A DNA stretch of 40,488 nt from SAR324 cluster bacterium (lineage in GTDB: Bacteria; SAR324; NAC60-12). Numbering within the stretch: the first letter of the stretch is position 1; each line of letters opens with the position of its first letter. Location of the stretch: positions 1 through 40,488 of the forward strand of contig JADGAT010000044.1 of assembly GCA_015231885.1 (NCBI GenBank), in the 5' to 3' direction. Positions 1-7,717 of the stretch are shown in pieces. The notes beneath the pieces were generated by a model. That model was given only the letters and a program-made list of their open reading frames with translations, did not search any database and was not told the DNA's origin. The position numbers and the translations under genes are program-made.

Positions 1-122
1 GTCTTTTCAACGATCGTCTGCGTTGCTTTACCAGTGACATAGCAAGCTATGCGCCCGATAAAACGCCTTGAACCTCGGTGAAAATCCTGCGTAACTTTCT
101 CATGTTATTATTTTCGCCTTAC
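1..122 (+). mobile_element. MITE copy 1 (cut by the window start)
   Basis: This is the right-hand part of a repeat found five times in the window. It carries the central CATAGCAAGCTATG hairpin and the right end (here ending in GCCTTAC instead of GCCTTCC), followed by TTA at 123-125, which matches the TAA/TTA target duplication of the other copies. The left end lies outside the window. The element stops six bases before the stop codon of the minus-strand ligase-CBS gene, so it occupies that gene's 3' flank. Differences from the other copies are a few point changes, for example CGATCG for CGATCT and CTCGG for CTCGA. Confidence 0.85.
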
Positions 123-128
123 TTAATG

Positions 129-2474
129 TCAGGCAAATGTATCGATGAGGAGGGAATGCACCATTTTTCCGAGATCATGTTCTGTCAGCATCCCCAGTAA
201 ATGGTTCCCTTCAATCACAGGAAGACAGCCAATTTGATTTTTGAGCATCAGAGCGATTGCAGAGAGGGCCGAAGCATCGGGACTGATAGTGATCAGGTCT
301 TTTTTCATGATTTGCTCAATGGGGGTGGAATAGGGCTGGGGTAAATCGACCACATGCCTTAGAATAATTCGATAAGAAACAGCCCCTTGCAATTCATGCC
401 GCCGATTGGTCAAAAAGACGTAAGAATGGGACTCCCTGACCATTTGTTCTGCCGTCAAACCAACAGAAAGGTCTGGTGAAATAACACAGCACTCCTTGTT
501 CATCAACTGCTCTACTTTTAAATCCGGAAAAACGGGTGATGCCTGCTGCTGGTTTTCTCCATGGAGCTGCTCTTTGAATATTTGCCCCAGAATATAACTG
601 AAGCCGTTGTCCAGGAGCATCCCTACCAGATGCTGGTCTTTTATCACAGGGATGGTGGTGTCTTTTCTTTCGATCATCGAATGAATGGCTTCTAAGGTAG
701 GAGTATCAGGGTGGACGGTGAAGGGAGTTTTCTCCATGATTTCCTGAACAGGAATGAGCTGTTTGTCACTCTGGGTGGAGTGCTCAAGGAAATAAGACAG
801 CATGGTGCTGTAACGAACCATCCCCACCAGCTCTCCCAATTGATCTTCTACGGGGATATCCCGAATATGATGCCATTCCACCAGCTTGGCAACCAAACTC
901 AATAATTCTTCTGGGTGGACGGTATACAGGTCGGTGAACATGATGTGTTCCACGTGGGAAGACCCCTTTTCCCACCTTCCCAGATCTTCCAGTTCCGGCA
1001 GCGGCCATTGATGGACGGGCCTCCTTTCTTTTTCCAGTTTGATAGATGTGGCCACCAAAGATCTCATGATCTGATCAGGGGTGGTTTTTTTCTGAAACTT
1101 CATAATGGAACTGAGCAGCCAGATGGCCCCATTCGTTTCCTGAGAAACACGTTCTTCAATGACTTCTAAATATCGGCTGATGTCTTCTGAAACAATATTA
1201 GCCTTTTTGAGTCCTTCTTTGGCAAGAGGTAAGATCTCTTTGAGAATCAATTCCTGGACTGGATAGATTTTTCGGTTAATCCAGGTCATTTGAGAACTGG
1301 CACCCTGCTGGGCTGCTGTAAAGAAGTTGGCTTTGGCATCATCAAATTTCATGATATTTGTCAAACGAGGATATTCAGATGCCATTCCGTACAGGGCTCC
1401 AAAAAAAAGTGAGGCATTGGCCACTTCATCCAACGGAGTCGGGCCTGCCGGCAAAACACGGTTTTCAATTCTCAAATGCGGCTTGCCGTTCAATATGCCA
1501 TAGCAGGGGCGATTCCAGCGGTAAATGGTCCCGTTGTGCAGCTGCAGTGCTGAGAATTGGGGAGGAATTCTCTGTTTGATTTTTTCTAAAAGGTTTTCTT
1601 TTTCCAGTTCGGTACTGATCATGACGCGAAACTGAGCCACATTTTCCTGCAACAGTTCCAGAATCGAATCATCCACCCATTTTTTTCCAAAACTGGCCCG
1701 ATGGGTGCGATTGCGGAGCTGATTTCCGACACTGCGGGTATCAACCACATTCTGAAATAAGGCTATTCGGGTTTCTTTCCAAAGCCGTCTTCCGAATAAT
1801 ACAGGGGAGTAAGCCGCAATAGCCAAGATCGGAGCAGTAACGGCTTGAGCGATGTTATAGTATTGGGCAAATTCAGGGGCACTGACCTGAAAATGCAATT
1901 GAAAACTGCTATTGCAGGCTTCTGCCATCACAGAGTTTAACTTGAGATGCAGCTCGTCCAAACCGGTCAATTGAAGCTTGTATTCGGAGCTGCCTCTCAG
2001 GTGGGTTACAGCATTGTTCAGTGCAAAATAACGTGGTTTGGGAGTGATGCTGGAAAGATCCAGATCGGCCTGGCAGATGGTTGGTAGAATCCCTGCAAGT
2101 ACAATTTCGGCATCATATTGAGCCGCAATGTTTCGTGCTTTGCCAAGGAGCCTGTAAATTTCCTGCTCCAGCGTACTGAGACAACGTCCTTCAAATACGA
2201 CAGGATCCAGATTGAATTCCAGGTTGAACTGCGCAAGTTCTGTGGTGAAATGAGGATCATTGATATCTTCCAGGATTTCACAAGCACGTAAATAAGGCCG
2301 ATGGGAGCGGTCGACAATGAATACTTCCTGTTCGGCACCAATCCTGCGAATGTCCGACTCGATCATACCGCTTTCCAGCAGTGTCTCAAAAGCAGAAATC
2401 TCATGCAGTAAATGCCTCATGAAGAGTCGATGCTGTTCGGGATCATGAAATTTTTCAATATCCTGCCTGCCCAT
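129..2474 (-). CDS. Glutamate-cysteine ligase-like enzyme fused to four CBS repeats
   Basis: The first 420 or so residues resemble the GCS2/YbdK carboxylate-amine ligase family: an early R-I-G-A-E-Q-E motif (glutamate/metal site), a QLHFQVSAPEF segment, and a stretch ending SPVLFGRRLWKETR. The C-terminal third contains four CBS repeats, at about residues 508-575, 576-653, 654-718 and 719-781, each opening with an I/L-M motif (HIMFTD, EIMEKT, QLMNKE, QIMKKD), so two Bateman modules. CBS pairs usually bind adenosyl nucleotides, so the ligase is probably allosterically tuned by energy charge; that is inference. The true substrate is uncertain: it could be glutamate plus cysteine or another amine. 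The ATG is preceded by AGGAAG. No gene follows in its own direction within the window. Confidence 0.75.
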   Translation of the reverse strand: MGRQDIEKFHDPEQHRLFMRHLLHEISAFETLLESGMIESDIRRIGAEQEVFIVDRSHRPYLRACEILEDINDPHFTTELAQFNLEFNLDPVVFEGRCLSTLEQEIYRLLGKARNIAAQYDAEIVLAGILPTICQADLDLSSITPKPRYFALNNAVTHLRGSSEYKLQLTGLDELHLKLNSVMAEACNSSFQLHFQVSAPEFAQYYNIAQAVTAPILAIAAYSPVLFGRRLWKETRIALFQNVVDTRSVGNQLRNRTHRASFGKKWVDDSILELLQENVAQFRVMISTELEKENLLEKIKQRIPPQFSALQLHNGTIYRWNRPCYGILNGKPHLRIENRVLPAGPTPLDEVANASLFFGALYGMASEYPRLTNIMKFDDAKANFFTAAQQGASSQMTWINRKIYPVQELILKEILPLAKEGLKKANIVSEDISRYLEVIEERVSQETNGAIWLLSSIMKFQKKTTPDQIMRSLVATSIKLEKERRPVHQWPLPELEDLGRWEKGSSHVEHIMFTDLYTVHPEELLSLVAKLVEWHHIRDIPVEDQLGELVGMVRYSTMLSYFLEHSTQSDKQLIPVQEIMEKTPFTVHPDTPTLEAIHSMIERKDTTIPVIKDQHLVGMLLDNGFSYILGQIFKEQLHGENQQQASPVFPDLKVEQLMNKECCVISPDLSVGLTAEQMVRESHSYVFLTNRRHELQGAVSYRIILRHVVDLPQPYSTPIEQIMKKDLITISPDASALSAIALMLKNQIGCLPVIEGNHLLGMLTEHDLGKMVHSLLIDTFA

Positions 2475-2585
2475 ATTGACTTCCTGAGGTTAATAATTGA
2501 GGTTCGGATAGAAGGTGCTTTTTTTCTTTAACAAGGTCTGCTGGTTTTTTCCGGGGAATCTTTTATTGTGACTGGGTGGGAATCC

Positions 2586-2888
2586 TCATTCCACGGAGTA
2601 AATCGGAATCATTTTATCAAGTTTTGCAACCTTGAGCAGTTCGAGTACTTTTTGATTGACTCCGATTATTTGTAGATCTCCATTCCGTTCCTTGATTTTT
2701 TTCAGAATAGAAAAAATAACACCCATGCCAATACTGCCAATTGACTGCAAACTGGAAAAATCAATGATGATATGATGATTTTCTTCTGCTAATATGGAAT
2801 CAAGGTATTCTCTAAAATAGCCGGCATCCTGCATATTCAAATTGGCTAGTTCCAAGCGAACAACCTCGTATTTTTTTTTACTCCACAT
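2586..2888 (-). CDS. STAS-domain protein (anti-sigma antagonist-like), atypical phosphosite
   Basis: A 100-residue single STAS domain of the SpoIIAA/RsbV type: beta-strand EVVRLELANL, then IIIDFSSLQSIGSIGMGV, then a helix and the C-terminal strand QIIGVNQKVLELLKVAKL. Such proteins bind anti-sigma kinases in partner-switching circuits. The usual D-S-S-G loop reads G51-S52-I53-G54 here, so the residue aligned with the phosphorylated serine of SpoIIAA is isoleucine and the preceding aspartate is glycine. It may therefore be insensitive to the usual kinase. It lies upstream of the ligase-CBS gene on the same strand (111-base gap) and is divergent from the double-STAS gene. No anti-sigma kinase or phosphatase is nearby. 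Confidence 0.8.
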   Translation of the reverse strand: MWSKKKYEVVRLELANLNMQDAGYFREYLDSILAEENHHIIIDFSSLQSIGSIGMGVIFSILKKIKERNGDLQIIGVNQKVLELLKVAKLDKMIPIYSVE

Positions 2889-3087
2889 GGAGACTCCTTA
2901 TTTATCAGTTGAATAGCTCATTCTTCGTTGCTACTGGAAAAAAATTAAGGTATGACAGAGAAAATAAATTTTGCTATGCCAATGACCTTGTTCTCTGATT
3001 TTTGCATGGCTACTTGTGTTCTGAAAAATTCTGCCACCAGCCAATCATACGGATTACGATAAATATTACAATGAAAGATTGATAATT

Positions 3088-3777
3088 ATGAGTGAAAAGA
3101 GCGTTGAAGTCCACAAAAGTGGAGATACCTGGGTCGTGACGATCATGATTAACCTGGTCAGTCAATACTTTTCTGCAGTTAAATTTGACCTGAAATCATG
3201 CCTGGAACAACTGGATAAAGACCCGGATTGGAAAGAAATCACTGTCGATATGACACAATCGGATATGGTGGACTCTTCTGGTATTGGGATTCTGGTCAGC
3301 TTATACAAAAGATATGTGAAGCGCAAAAAAAAGTTTCGTATGATTCATTGCAATCAGGTTGTCTGTGAAACTTTGGAACTCTGTAATTTATTCCAAACAT
3401 TTCATGTCAATCAGGAAGCAGAACCAGATTCGGGGGAGACCAAGACAACATTTTTTGTTGCCAAATATGTGGACGACTCGTGGTTTTTTTATCCTCAAGT
3501 CAATTTAAATATTTACAATATTTCGACCATGCGAAAGGAATTGGTTGAGATATTTAAGGAAAAACAGAATGCTAATGTTTCCTGGACAGAACTTGTCTTC
3601 AATCTGGAAAATATTGAAACGGTTGATTCAGCGGCCATTGGTGTGTTGCTTGGGGTTTTTCGGAGAACAAAAGGAGCGGGAAAGCAATTTAAAATTATTG
3701 GATGCAGTCAAGCAATATATGGGCTATTGGAAGCCATTGGTGTGAATCAATTGTTTTCAGTAGAGATGCGCCCATAG
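3088..3777 (+). CDS. Tandem double-STAS protein
   Basis: A 229-residue protein made of two STAS domains (about 1-110 and 120-229). The first has the canonical D62-S63-S64-G65 loop; the second has D180-S181-A182-A183, so the usual phosphoacceptor serine is replaced by alanine. I start it at ATG 3088 (MSEKSVEV) rather than the TTG at 3079; neither has a strong Shine-Dalgarno. The pair may bring together one phosphorylatable and one constitutive partner surface, which is inference. It is divergent from another STAS gene (199-base gap with no promoter I can call) and convergent with the sirtuin gene, whose stop is 6 bases away. Confidence 0.8.
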   Translation: MSEKSVEVHKSGDTWVVTIMINLVSQYFSAVKFDLKSCLEQLDKDPDWKEITVDMTQSDMVDSSGIGILVSLYKRYVKRKKKFRMIHCNQVVCETLELCNLFQTFHVNQEAEPDSGETKTTFFVAKYVDDSWFFYPQVNLNIYNISTMRKELVEIFKEKQNANVSWTELVFNLENIETVDSAAIGVLLGVFRRTKGAGKQFKIIGCSQAIYGLLEAIGVNQLFSVEMRP

Positions 3778-3783
3778 CGGTTT

Positions 3784-4563
3784 TTAGATTTTATCCTGTA
3801 TCATTTCCCATAGCTGACCAAAAGCCTCCGCAGCTCCTGTTTCGATGCGGTGATCCACGTAGCTGGATATTTCTGTTTGACTGGGATTGACTTCTACTGT
3901 AGGAATGCCGGATCGACTGGCTTGAATGACTGGCTCGACAATATAAGGAAAGACGGCAGAGGTCCCAATCGTAATAACGAGGTCCAGGTCCAGACCAGCC
4001 AACTGGTACAAGCGGCCAACTTCTTTGGTAGGAAGCATTTCTCCAAAAAGAACCACTTTGGGACGAATCACTCCATTGCATTGATTGCATCGGGGAGGCA
4101 GGCTGATAGAGTCGGCATCTTTTCCAAATAGTTGATGGGCATCATAAGAACTGGAACATTCCATACAGTACAGATCAAAGGCATCTCCGTGGATTTCAAT
4201 TAAATTTTTTGATCCGGCAGACCGATGGAACCCATCAATATTTTGGGTCAGTACCCAGGAATTGGGTCTTTTCTGTTCTATGGCTGCAATCACTTCGTGG
4301 GCACGATTGAAAGAAGCATGCTGGCAGGCAGATCCAATTTGCCAAAGATACTTCCAGGTGATCTCGGGACGTCGCATGAACATAGGCCCGCTGAGTGCTT
4401 CTTCAATGGGAATCCCTTCTTGGGTATAGTTGTCATTGTACAGCCCTCCAATACCACGATAAGTGGGGAGTCCGGAATCAGCTGAGACACCGGCACCTGT
4501 AATGAATAAAATTTGCTTTGCTTCGCAGATTAAATCAGCAACAATCGAAAGTGTTGAATCCAT
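3784..4563 (-). CDS. cobB: Sir2-family NAD-dependent protein deacylase
   Basis: A 259-residue sirtuin. The NAD-binding motif GAGVSADSGLPTYRG is near residue 24, TQNIDGFH is in the middle, and the catalytic histidine is in LIEIHGD. Two Cys pairs (CMEC and CNQC) form the structural zinc site, followed by IRPKVVLFGE. The enzyme removes acyl groups from protein lysines using NAD, giving nicotinamide and O-acyl-ADP-ribose. A longer frame begins at TTG 4641, but ATG 4563 gives a normal sirtuin N-terminus and leaves an 84-base divergent promoter region before the sigma-54 activator gene. Substrates cannot be read from the sequence. Confidence 0.88.
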   Translation of the reverse strand: MDSTLSIVADLICEAKQILFITGAGVSADSGLPTYRGIGGLYNDNYTQEGIPIEEALSGPMFMRRPEITWKYLWQIGSACQHASFNRAHEVIAAIEQKRPNSWVLTQNIDGFHRSAGSKNLIEIHGDAFDLYCMECSSSYDAHQLFGKDADSISLPPRCNQCNGVIRPKVVLFGEMLPTKEVGRLYQLAGLDLDLVITIGTSAVFPYIVEPVIQASRSGIPTVEVNPSQTEISSYVDHRIETGAAEAFGQLWEMIQDKI

Positions 4564-4647
4564 GAGTTTTATACCATGACGGGTTATTAATTCAAGAGAG
4601 GCTTTTAACCAATCGGTAACAGAATATCTGAAACTTAGCAAGAAATT

Positions 4648-6357
4648 ATGGAAAAATTATTAATCATAGATGATGATACTTTGGTACGAGATGTATTAAA
4701 AACAACTTTATCCACAGAAGGTTATGAAATCTTAACAGCAGAGAATGGCAACGAAGGGTTGATCGCTTTAAAAAAATACACACCCCAGGTTGTTATTTTA
4801 GATCTGAAAATGCCAAAGATGGGGGGGATTGAATTCCTGGAAGCCCTGAAACCAGAAATTGAACATCCCTATTCTATTATTGTATTGACGGGATATGATA
4901 CGGATGTGGAAATTGAAAAATGTTATGCGCTGGGGATTCAGTCTTTTTTAAGAAAACCTGTCAATATTTGTGAATTGAGAGGGGTGGTCAAACACACGTT
5001 TCAGCTGGATTCCTATTCATCAAAATTGAAGCAGGAAATAGCCGAAAAAGAAAGGGCTTATCAATTGCTGAAAAGCACATTTGATGGGATGGCCGAAGGG
5101 GTGGTGACCTTGAATTCAAATTTTCTGGTAAAGATGGTTTCTGCCAAAGCCTGTCTCATGTTGGAGGTGGACGAGTCCGATGCCCTGAATAAACCTGCAT
5201 TGACTTTATTGGGAGGACAGATTGCAGGCCCCTCGGGTATATTGGCAAAACATATAAACCAGAAAGCAAAAGTTCCTAATATCCAAACAAAGCTGTTGTG
5301 CCCTTCGGGCGCTGTGATTCCAGTCAGACTCACCATTATTCCCCTGGATAATGAATCGGAAGGAAACTGGCTCTTGTTGTTTCGTGATCAACGGGAAGAA
5401 GAGCGACTGCTGAGCAAAAAGACCAGTGGTGCGTTGTTTGGGAAAATGGTCAGTTCCGACTTCAAGATGAAAGAGCTTTTTCAGGTTGTGGATAATATTG
5501 CATTGAGCAACGCTACCGTTTTGATTCAGGGAGAAAGCGGAACCGGGAAAGAATTGCTGGCCCGTGAAATCCATGAGCGGAGCCATCGTGCACAAAAACC
5601 GTTTCATGCAGTCAATTGTGCTGCAATTTCTGCCAATTTACTGGAAAGCGAATTTTTTGGTCATGACCGTGGTGCGTTTACCGGAGCGAATCGAAACAAA
5701 CCAGGACGTTTTGAACTGGCAGATCAAGGGACTCTTTTTTTGGATGAAATCGGTGAAATTCCTGTAGAGCTGCAGGTGAAACTTTTACGAGTTTTACAGG
5801 AACAGACCTTGGAACATGTGGGAGGAACCAAAACGATTCATGTCGATGTCCGTATTGTAGCGGCCACCAGTAGAGATTTAAAGAAGATGGTGGAGGAAAA
5901 GCTGTTTCGGGAGGAGCTTTATTATCGTTTGGATGTCATCTCTTTGCAGCTGCCTCCGCTGCGCGAACGGTTGTATGATATTCCTCTTTTAGTAGCTTCA
6001 TTTATTGAACAGTTCAATGCAAAGGAACAGCGTCAGGTCCAGGGAATTTCTGCTGATTTACTCAAACACCTGCTCAATTACTCATGGCCCGGCAATGTTC
6101 GTGAATTGTATCATGGGATTGAATATGCTTTTGCTGTCAGCAAAGAGAATGTTTTGCAAGTGGAGCACCTGCCTAATAAATTGAGAATACAATCTGCTAT
6201 TCTTGCACCAGCGTCTGAAGCCTACCCCAAAACTGAAAAGCAAACTATTTTGATTGCTTTGGAACAGGCTAATTTTCATAAGGGCAAAGCGGCCGCACTG
6301 TTAGGCATGTCTCCAGCAACGCTGTATCGCAAAAGACAAAAATACAAAATAGATTAA
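4648..6357 (+). CDS. Sigma-54-dependent response regulator (NtrC family, with central PAS-like domain)
   Basis: A 569-residue enhancer-binding protein. A receiver domain (1-120) has phosphoacceptor D52 in VVILDLKMP. A coiled linker and PAS-like region (about 125-255, FDGMAEGVVTLNSNF) follow. The AAA+ sigma-54 interaction domain (about 265-490) has Walker A GESGTGKE (K301), the GAFTGA sigma-54 contact loop at 342-347, and Walker B GTLFLDEIGE. A Fis-type helix-turn-helix ends the protein (KAAALLGMSPATLYRKRQKY). It should activate sigma-54 promoters after phosphorylation, but I found no convincing -24/-12 promoter in the window, so its targets are unknown. No cognate kinase is adjacent. MITE copy 2 begins seven bases after the stop codon. 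Confidence 0.92.
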   Translation: MEKLLIIDDDTLVRDVLKTTLSTEGYEILTAENGNEGLIALKKYTPQVVILDLKMPKMGGIEFLEALKPEIEHPYSIIVLTGYDTDVEIEKCYALGIQSFLRKPVNICELRGVVKHTFQLDSYSSKLKQEIAEKERAYQLLKSTFDGMAEGVVTLNSNFLVKMVSAKACLMLEVDESDALNKPALTLLGGQIAGPSGILAKHINQKAKVPNIQTKLLCPSGAVIPVRLTIIPLDNESEGNWLLLFRDQREEERLLSKKTSGALFGKMVSSDFKMKELFQVVDNIALSNATVLIQGESGTGKELLAREIHERSHRAQKPFHAVNCAAISANLLESEFFGHDRGAFTGANRNKPGRFELADQGTLFLDEIGEIPVELQVKLLRVLQEQTLEHVGGTKTIHVDVRIVAATSRDLKKMVEEKLFREELYYRLDVISLQLPPLRERLYDIPLLVASFIEQFNAKEQRQVQGISADLLKHLLNYSWPGNVRELYHGIEYAFAVSKENVLQVEHLPNKLRIQSAILAPASEAYPKTEKQTILIALEQANFHKGKAAALLGMSPATLYRKRQKYKID

Positions 6358-6364
6358 CTCCTAA

Positions 6365-6520
6365 GGAATGCTCAAACAATAACTTAGCCAATCTACTTGT
6401 TTTTTCAACGATCTTCTGCGTTGCTTTACCAGTGGCATAGCAAGCTATGCGCCCGATAAAACGCCTTGAACCTCGATGAAAATCCTGCGTAACTTTCACA
6501 TGTTATTATTTTCGCCTTCC
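6365..6520 (+). mobile_element. MITE copy 2 (complete, 156 bp, TAA target duplication)
   Basis: A full-length copy. The left end GGAATGCTCAAACAATAAC and the reverse complement of the right end, GGAAGGCGAAAATAATAAC, match at 15 of 19 positions, so they form terminal inverted repeats. TAA at 6362-6364 and TAA at 6521-6523 are the likely target duplication. The central hairpin CATAGCAAGCTATG is intact. It lies between the sigma-54 activator gene and the CIRCE-controlled hsp20 operon. Immediately after the right duplication a second, solitary left end begins. Confidence 0.88.
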
Positions 6521-6523
6521 TAA

Positions 6524-6546
6524 GGAATGCTCAAATCGATAATTAG
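6524..6546 (+). repeat. Solitary left end of the MITE next to copy 2
   Basis: GGAATGCTCAAATCGATAA directly follows the right-hand TAA of copy 2 and repeats the element's left terminus for about 12 exact bases, then diverges. The rest of an element is not recognisable downstream. It may be a decayed older copy into whose end copy 2 inserted, or the product of a rearrangement between copies. Confidence 0.65.
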
Positions 6547-6654
6547 AAAAGTCCTGATTGTTGCGGATTTTCCCAAAAACCGCTGATTGGTCAAGATGAG
6601 AAAAGACCAACTGAAACGATCTCAATTTCTTTTCCTTGAATTTTATTTTAGGGG

Positions 6655-6682
6655 TTGACACCTTCTTAAAATATGCTAAATT
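6655..6682 (+). promoter_or_regulatory. Sigma-70-type promoter of the hsp20-dnaK operon
   Basis: A perfect -35 hexamer TTGACA (6655-6660) is separated by 16 bases from TAAATT (6677-6682). The CIRCE operator starts eight bases after the -10 box and so covers the expected transcription start, the arrangement of HrcA-repressed housekeeping promoters. No sigma-32-type boxes are seen. Confidence 0.75.
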
Positions 6683-6689
6683 ATAATTG

Positions 6690-6716
6690 TTAGCACTCAT
6701 TAAGATAGAGTGCTAA
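6690..6716 (+). promoter_or_regulatory. CIRCE operator (HrcA-binding site)
   Basis: TTAGCACTC, nine bases, GAGTGCTAA: both arms match the CIRCE consensus exactly with the standard spacer. HrcA bound here would block the promoter just upstream until heat or unfolded protein titrates it from GroEL. The site is 46 bases before the first hsp20 start. No hrcA, grpE or groESL gene is in the window, so the repressor must be encoded elsewhere. Confidence 0.95.
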
Positions 6717-6762
6717 CATAAATTTCATCGTATAAACAATCAATCACAGTTAAGGAGGTCCT

Positions 6763-7188
6763 ATGTTACGAACATGGTCAAACACAATGAACACATTGCT
6801 GGCGCTCCAAAATGCGGTGGAACACGCCAGGAATGCAGATTATTTTGGAACAAGCACTACCAGCAAAGGAGGATATCCTCTCATCAATTTTTTTGAGAAA
6901 GATGGAAATTATGTAGCAGTGGCTGAGCTGCCAGGCATTGACAAGAATAATATAAAAATTGAAGTCAAAGACAATTTCTTACGCCTTGCCGGAGAACGCA
7001 GCATTGATTATGGCAAAGACATCAGTCGTCACCGCATTGAACGCGAGCCTTATCGATTTGATCGAACCGTCAAGCTTCCCTTTCAAGTGGACCGTGATCA
7101 GATCAAAGCTGAATACAATAATGGTTTGCTGGCTATCTCTTTACCTCGTGCCGAAGCTGACAAACCTAAACAAATCACCATCAATTAA
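6763..7188 (+). CDS. hsp20: Hsp20/alpha-crystallin small heat-shock protein (first of a tandem pair)
   Basis: A 141-residue small heat-shock protein, first gene after the CIRCE promoter, with a strong AAGGAGG Shine-Dalgarno. The alpha-crystallin domain covers about residues 40-135: start YVAVAELPGIDKNNIKIEV, then LRLAGERS, the FDRTVKLPFQVD region, and the A-x-x-x-N-G-L-L motif as AEYNNGLLAISLP. The C-terminal anchoring I-x-I motif appears as ITIN. It should be an ATP-independent holdase that keeps unfolding proteins available for DnaK, which is encoded in the same operon. The next hsp20 begins 17 bases later. Confidence 0.93.
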   Translation: MLRTWSNTMNTLLALQNAVEHARNADYFGTSTTSKGGYPLINFFEKDGNYVAVAELPGIDKNNIKIEVKDNFLRLAGERSIDYGKDISRHRIEREPYRFDRTVKLPFQVDRDQIKAEYNNGLLAISLPRAEADKPKQITIN

Positions 7189-7205
7189 TGAGATAGGAGG
7201 ATATT

Positions 7206-7616
7206 ATGAGTGCTGAAACTAAAGAAATGATAAAGCAAGAGAATCAAGATTTGCAAAAGCAGGAACATCAGGAAGAAAAGACCATTGCGGGTCGTTATTT
7301 CATGCCGCAGACCGATATTGTGGAGACAGAGAATAATCTCCTGGTCACCATGGACATGCCTGGTGTGAAAAAAGAGAATGTTGAAGTGAAGCTGGACAAC
7401 AATGTGCTGGAAGTTGAAGGAAAGATAGATTTTTCTCCTTACAAAGACATGACTCCTGTGTATTCGGAATACAATGTAGGCCATTACACTCGGCGTTTCT
7501 CGGTCTCGAACACCATTGATGCTGAAAAGATTGAGGCCAATCTGGCTGAGGGAGTGCTGACTTTGACGTTACCCAAGGCTCCAGAAGCACAGGCGCGACA
7601 AATTCCAGTCAGCTGA
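7206..7616 (+). CDS. hsp20: Hsp20/alpha-crystallin small heat-shock protein (second of the pair)
   Basis: A 136-residue paralogue with an AGGAGG ribosome-binding site. A charged, glutamine-rich N-terminal arm (about 1-30) precedes the alpha-crystallin domain (about 33-130): NNLLVTMDMPGVKKENVEV, LEVEGKIDF, YTRRFSVSNTIDAEKIEANL, then AEGVLTLTLPK. The C-terminal anchor reads RQIPVS. The clear divergence from the preceding Hsp20 suggests an old duplication and possibly hetero-oligomers, which is inference. A pair of competing hairpins lies in the 101-base gap before the next small gene. Confidence 0.93.
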   Translation: MSAETKEMIKQENQDLQKQEHQEEKTIAGRYFMPQTDIVETENNLLVTMDMPGVKKENVEVKLDNNVLEVEGKIDFSPYKDMTPVYSEYNVGHYTRRFSVSNTIDAEKIEANLAEGVLTLTLPKAPEAQARQIPVS

Positions 7617-7634
7617 AACCAGTTCACTGTTTTG

Positions 7635-7678
7635 CAGCAAGGGAGCCAGCATATCACAATGGCCCCTTGCTGGCTTTT
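7635..7678 (+). promoter_or_regulatory. Two overlapping, mutually exclusive hairpins in the hsp20-dnaK transcript
   Basis: Hairpin A pairs CAGCAAGGG (7635-7643) with CCCTTGCTG (7664-7672). Hairpin B pairs AGCCAGC (7644-7650) with GCTGGCT (7669-7675) and is followed by TTT, like a weak terminator. Both use bases 7669-7672, so only one can form at a time. The site sits between hsp20 and the small gene preceding dnaK. It could be an attenuator, an mRNA-processing site or a stability element; the sequence does not say which. Confidence 0.55.
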
Positions 7679-7717
7679 CGAAGTTCCGCAAACCTTATTG
7701 ACGATTTTGGAGGTTCT

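Noticed and set aside
4564..4641. Extended N-terminus of the sirtuin from TTG 4641
   Set aside because: The extra 26 residues are not sirtuin-like and would consume the divergent promoter region; ATG 4563 gives the family start.
6365..6500. A reading frame of about 45 codons (minus strand of the MITE) stays open in four of the five copies
   Set aside because: Differences among copies are at least as often amino-acid-changing as silent, copy 5 has a frame-breaking insertion, and there is no ribosome-binding site, so coding constraint is not supported.
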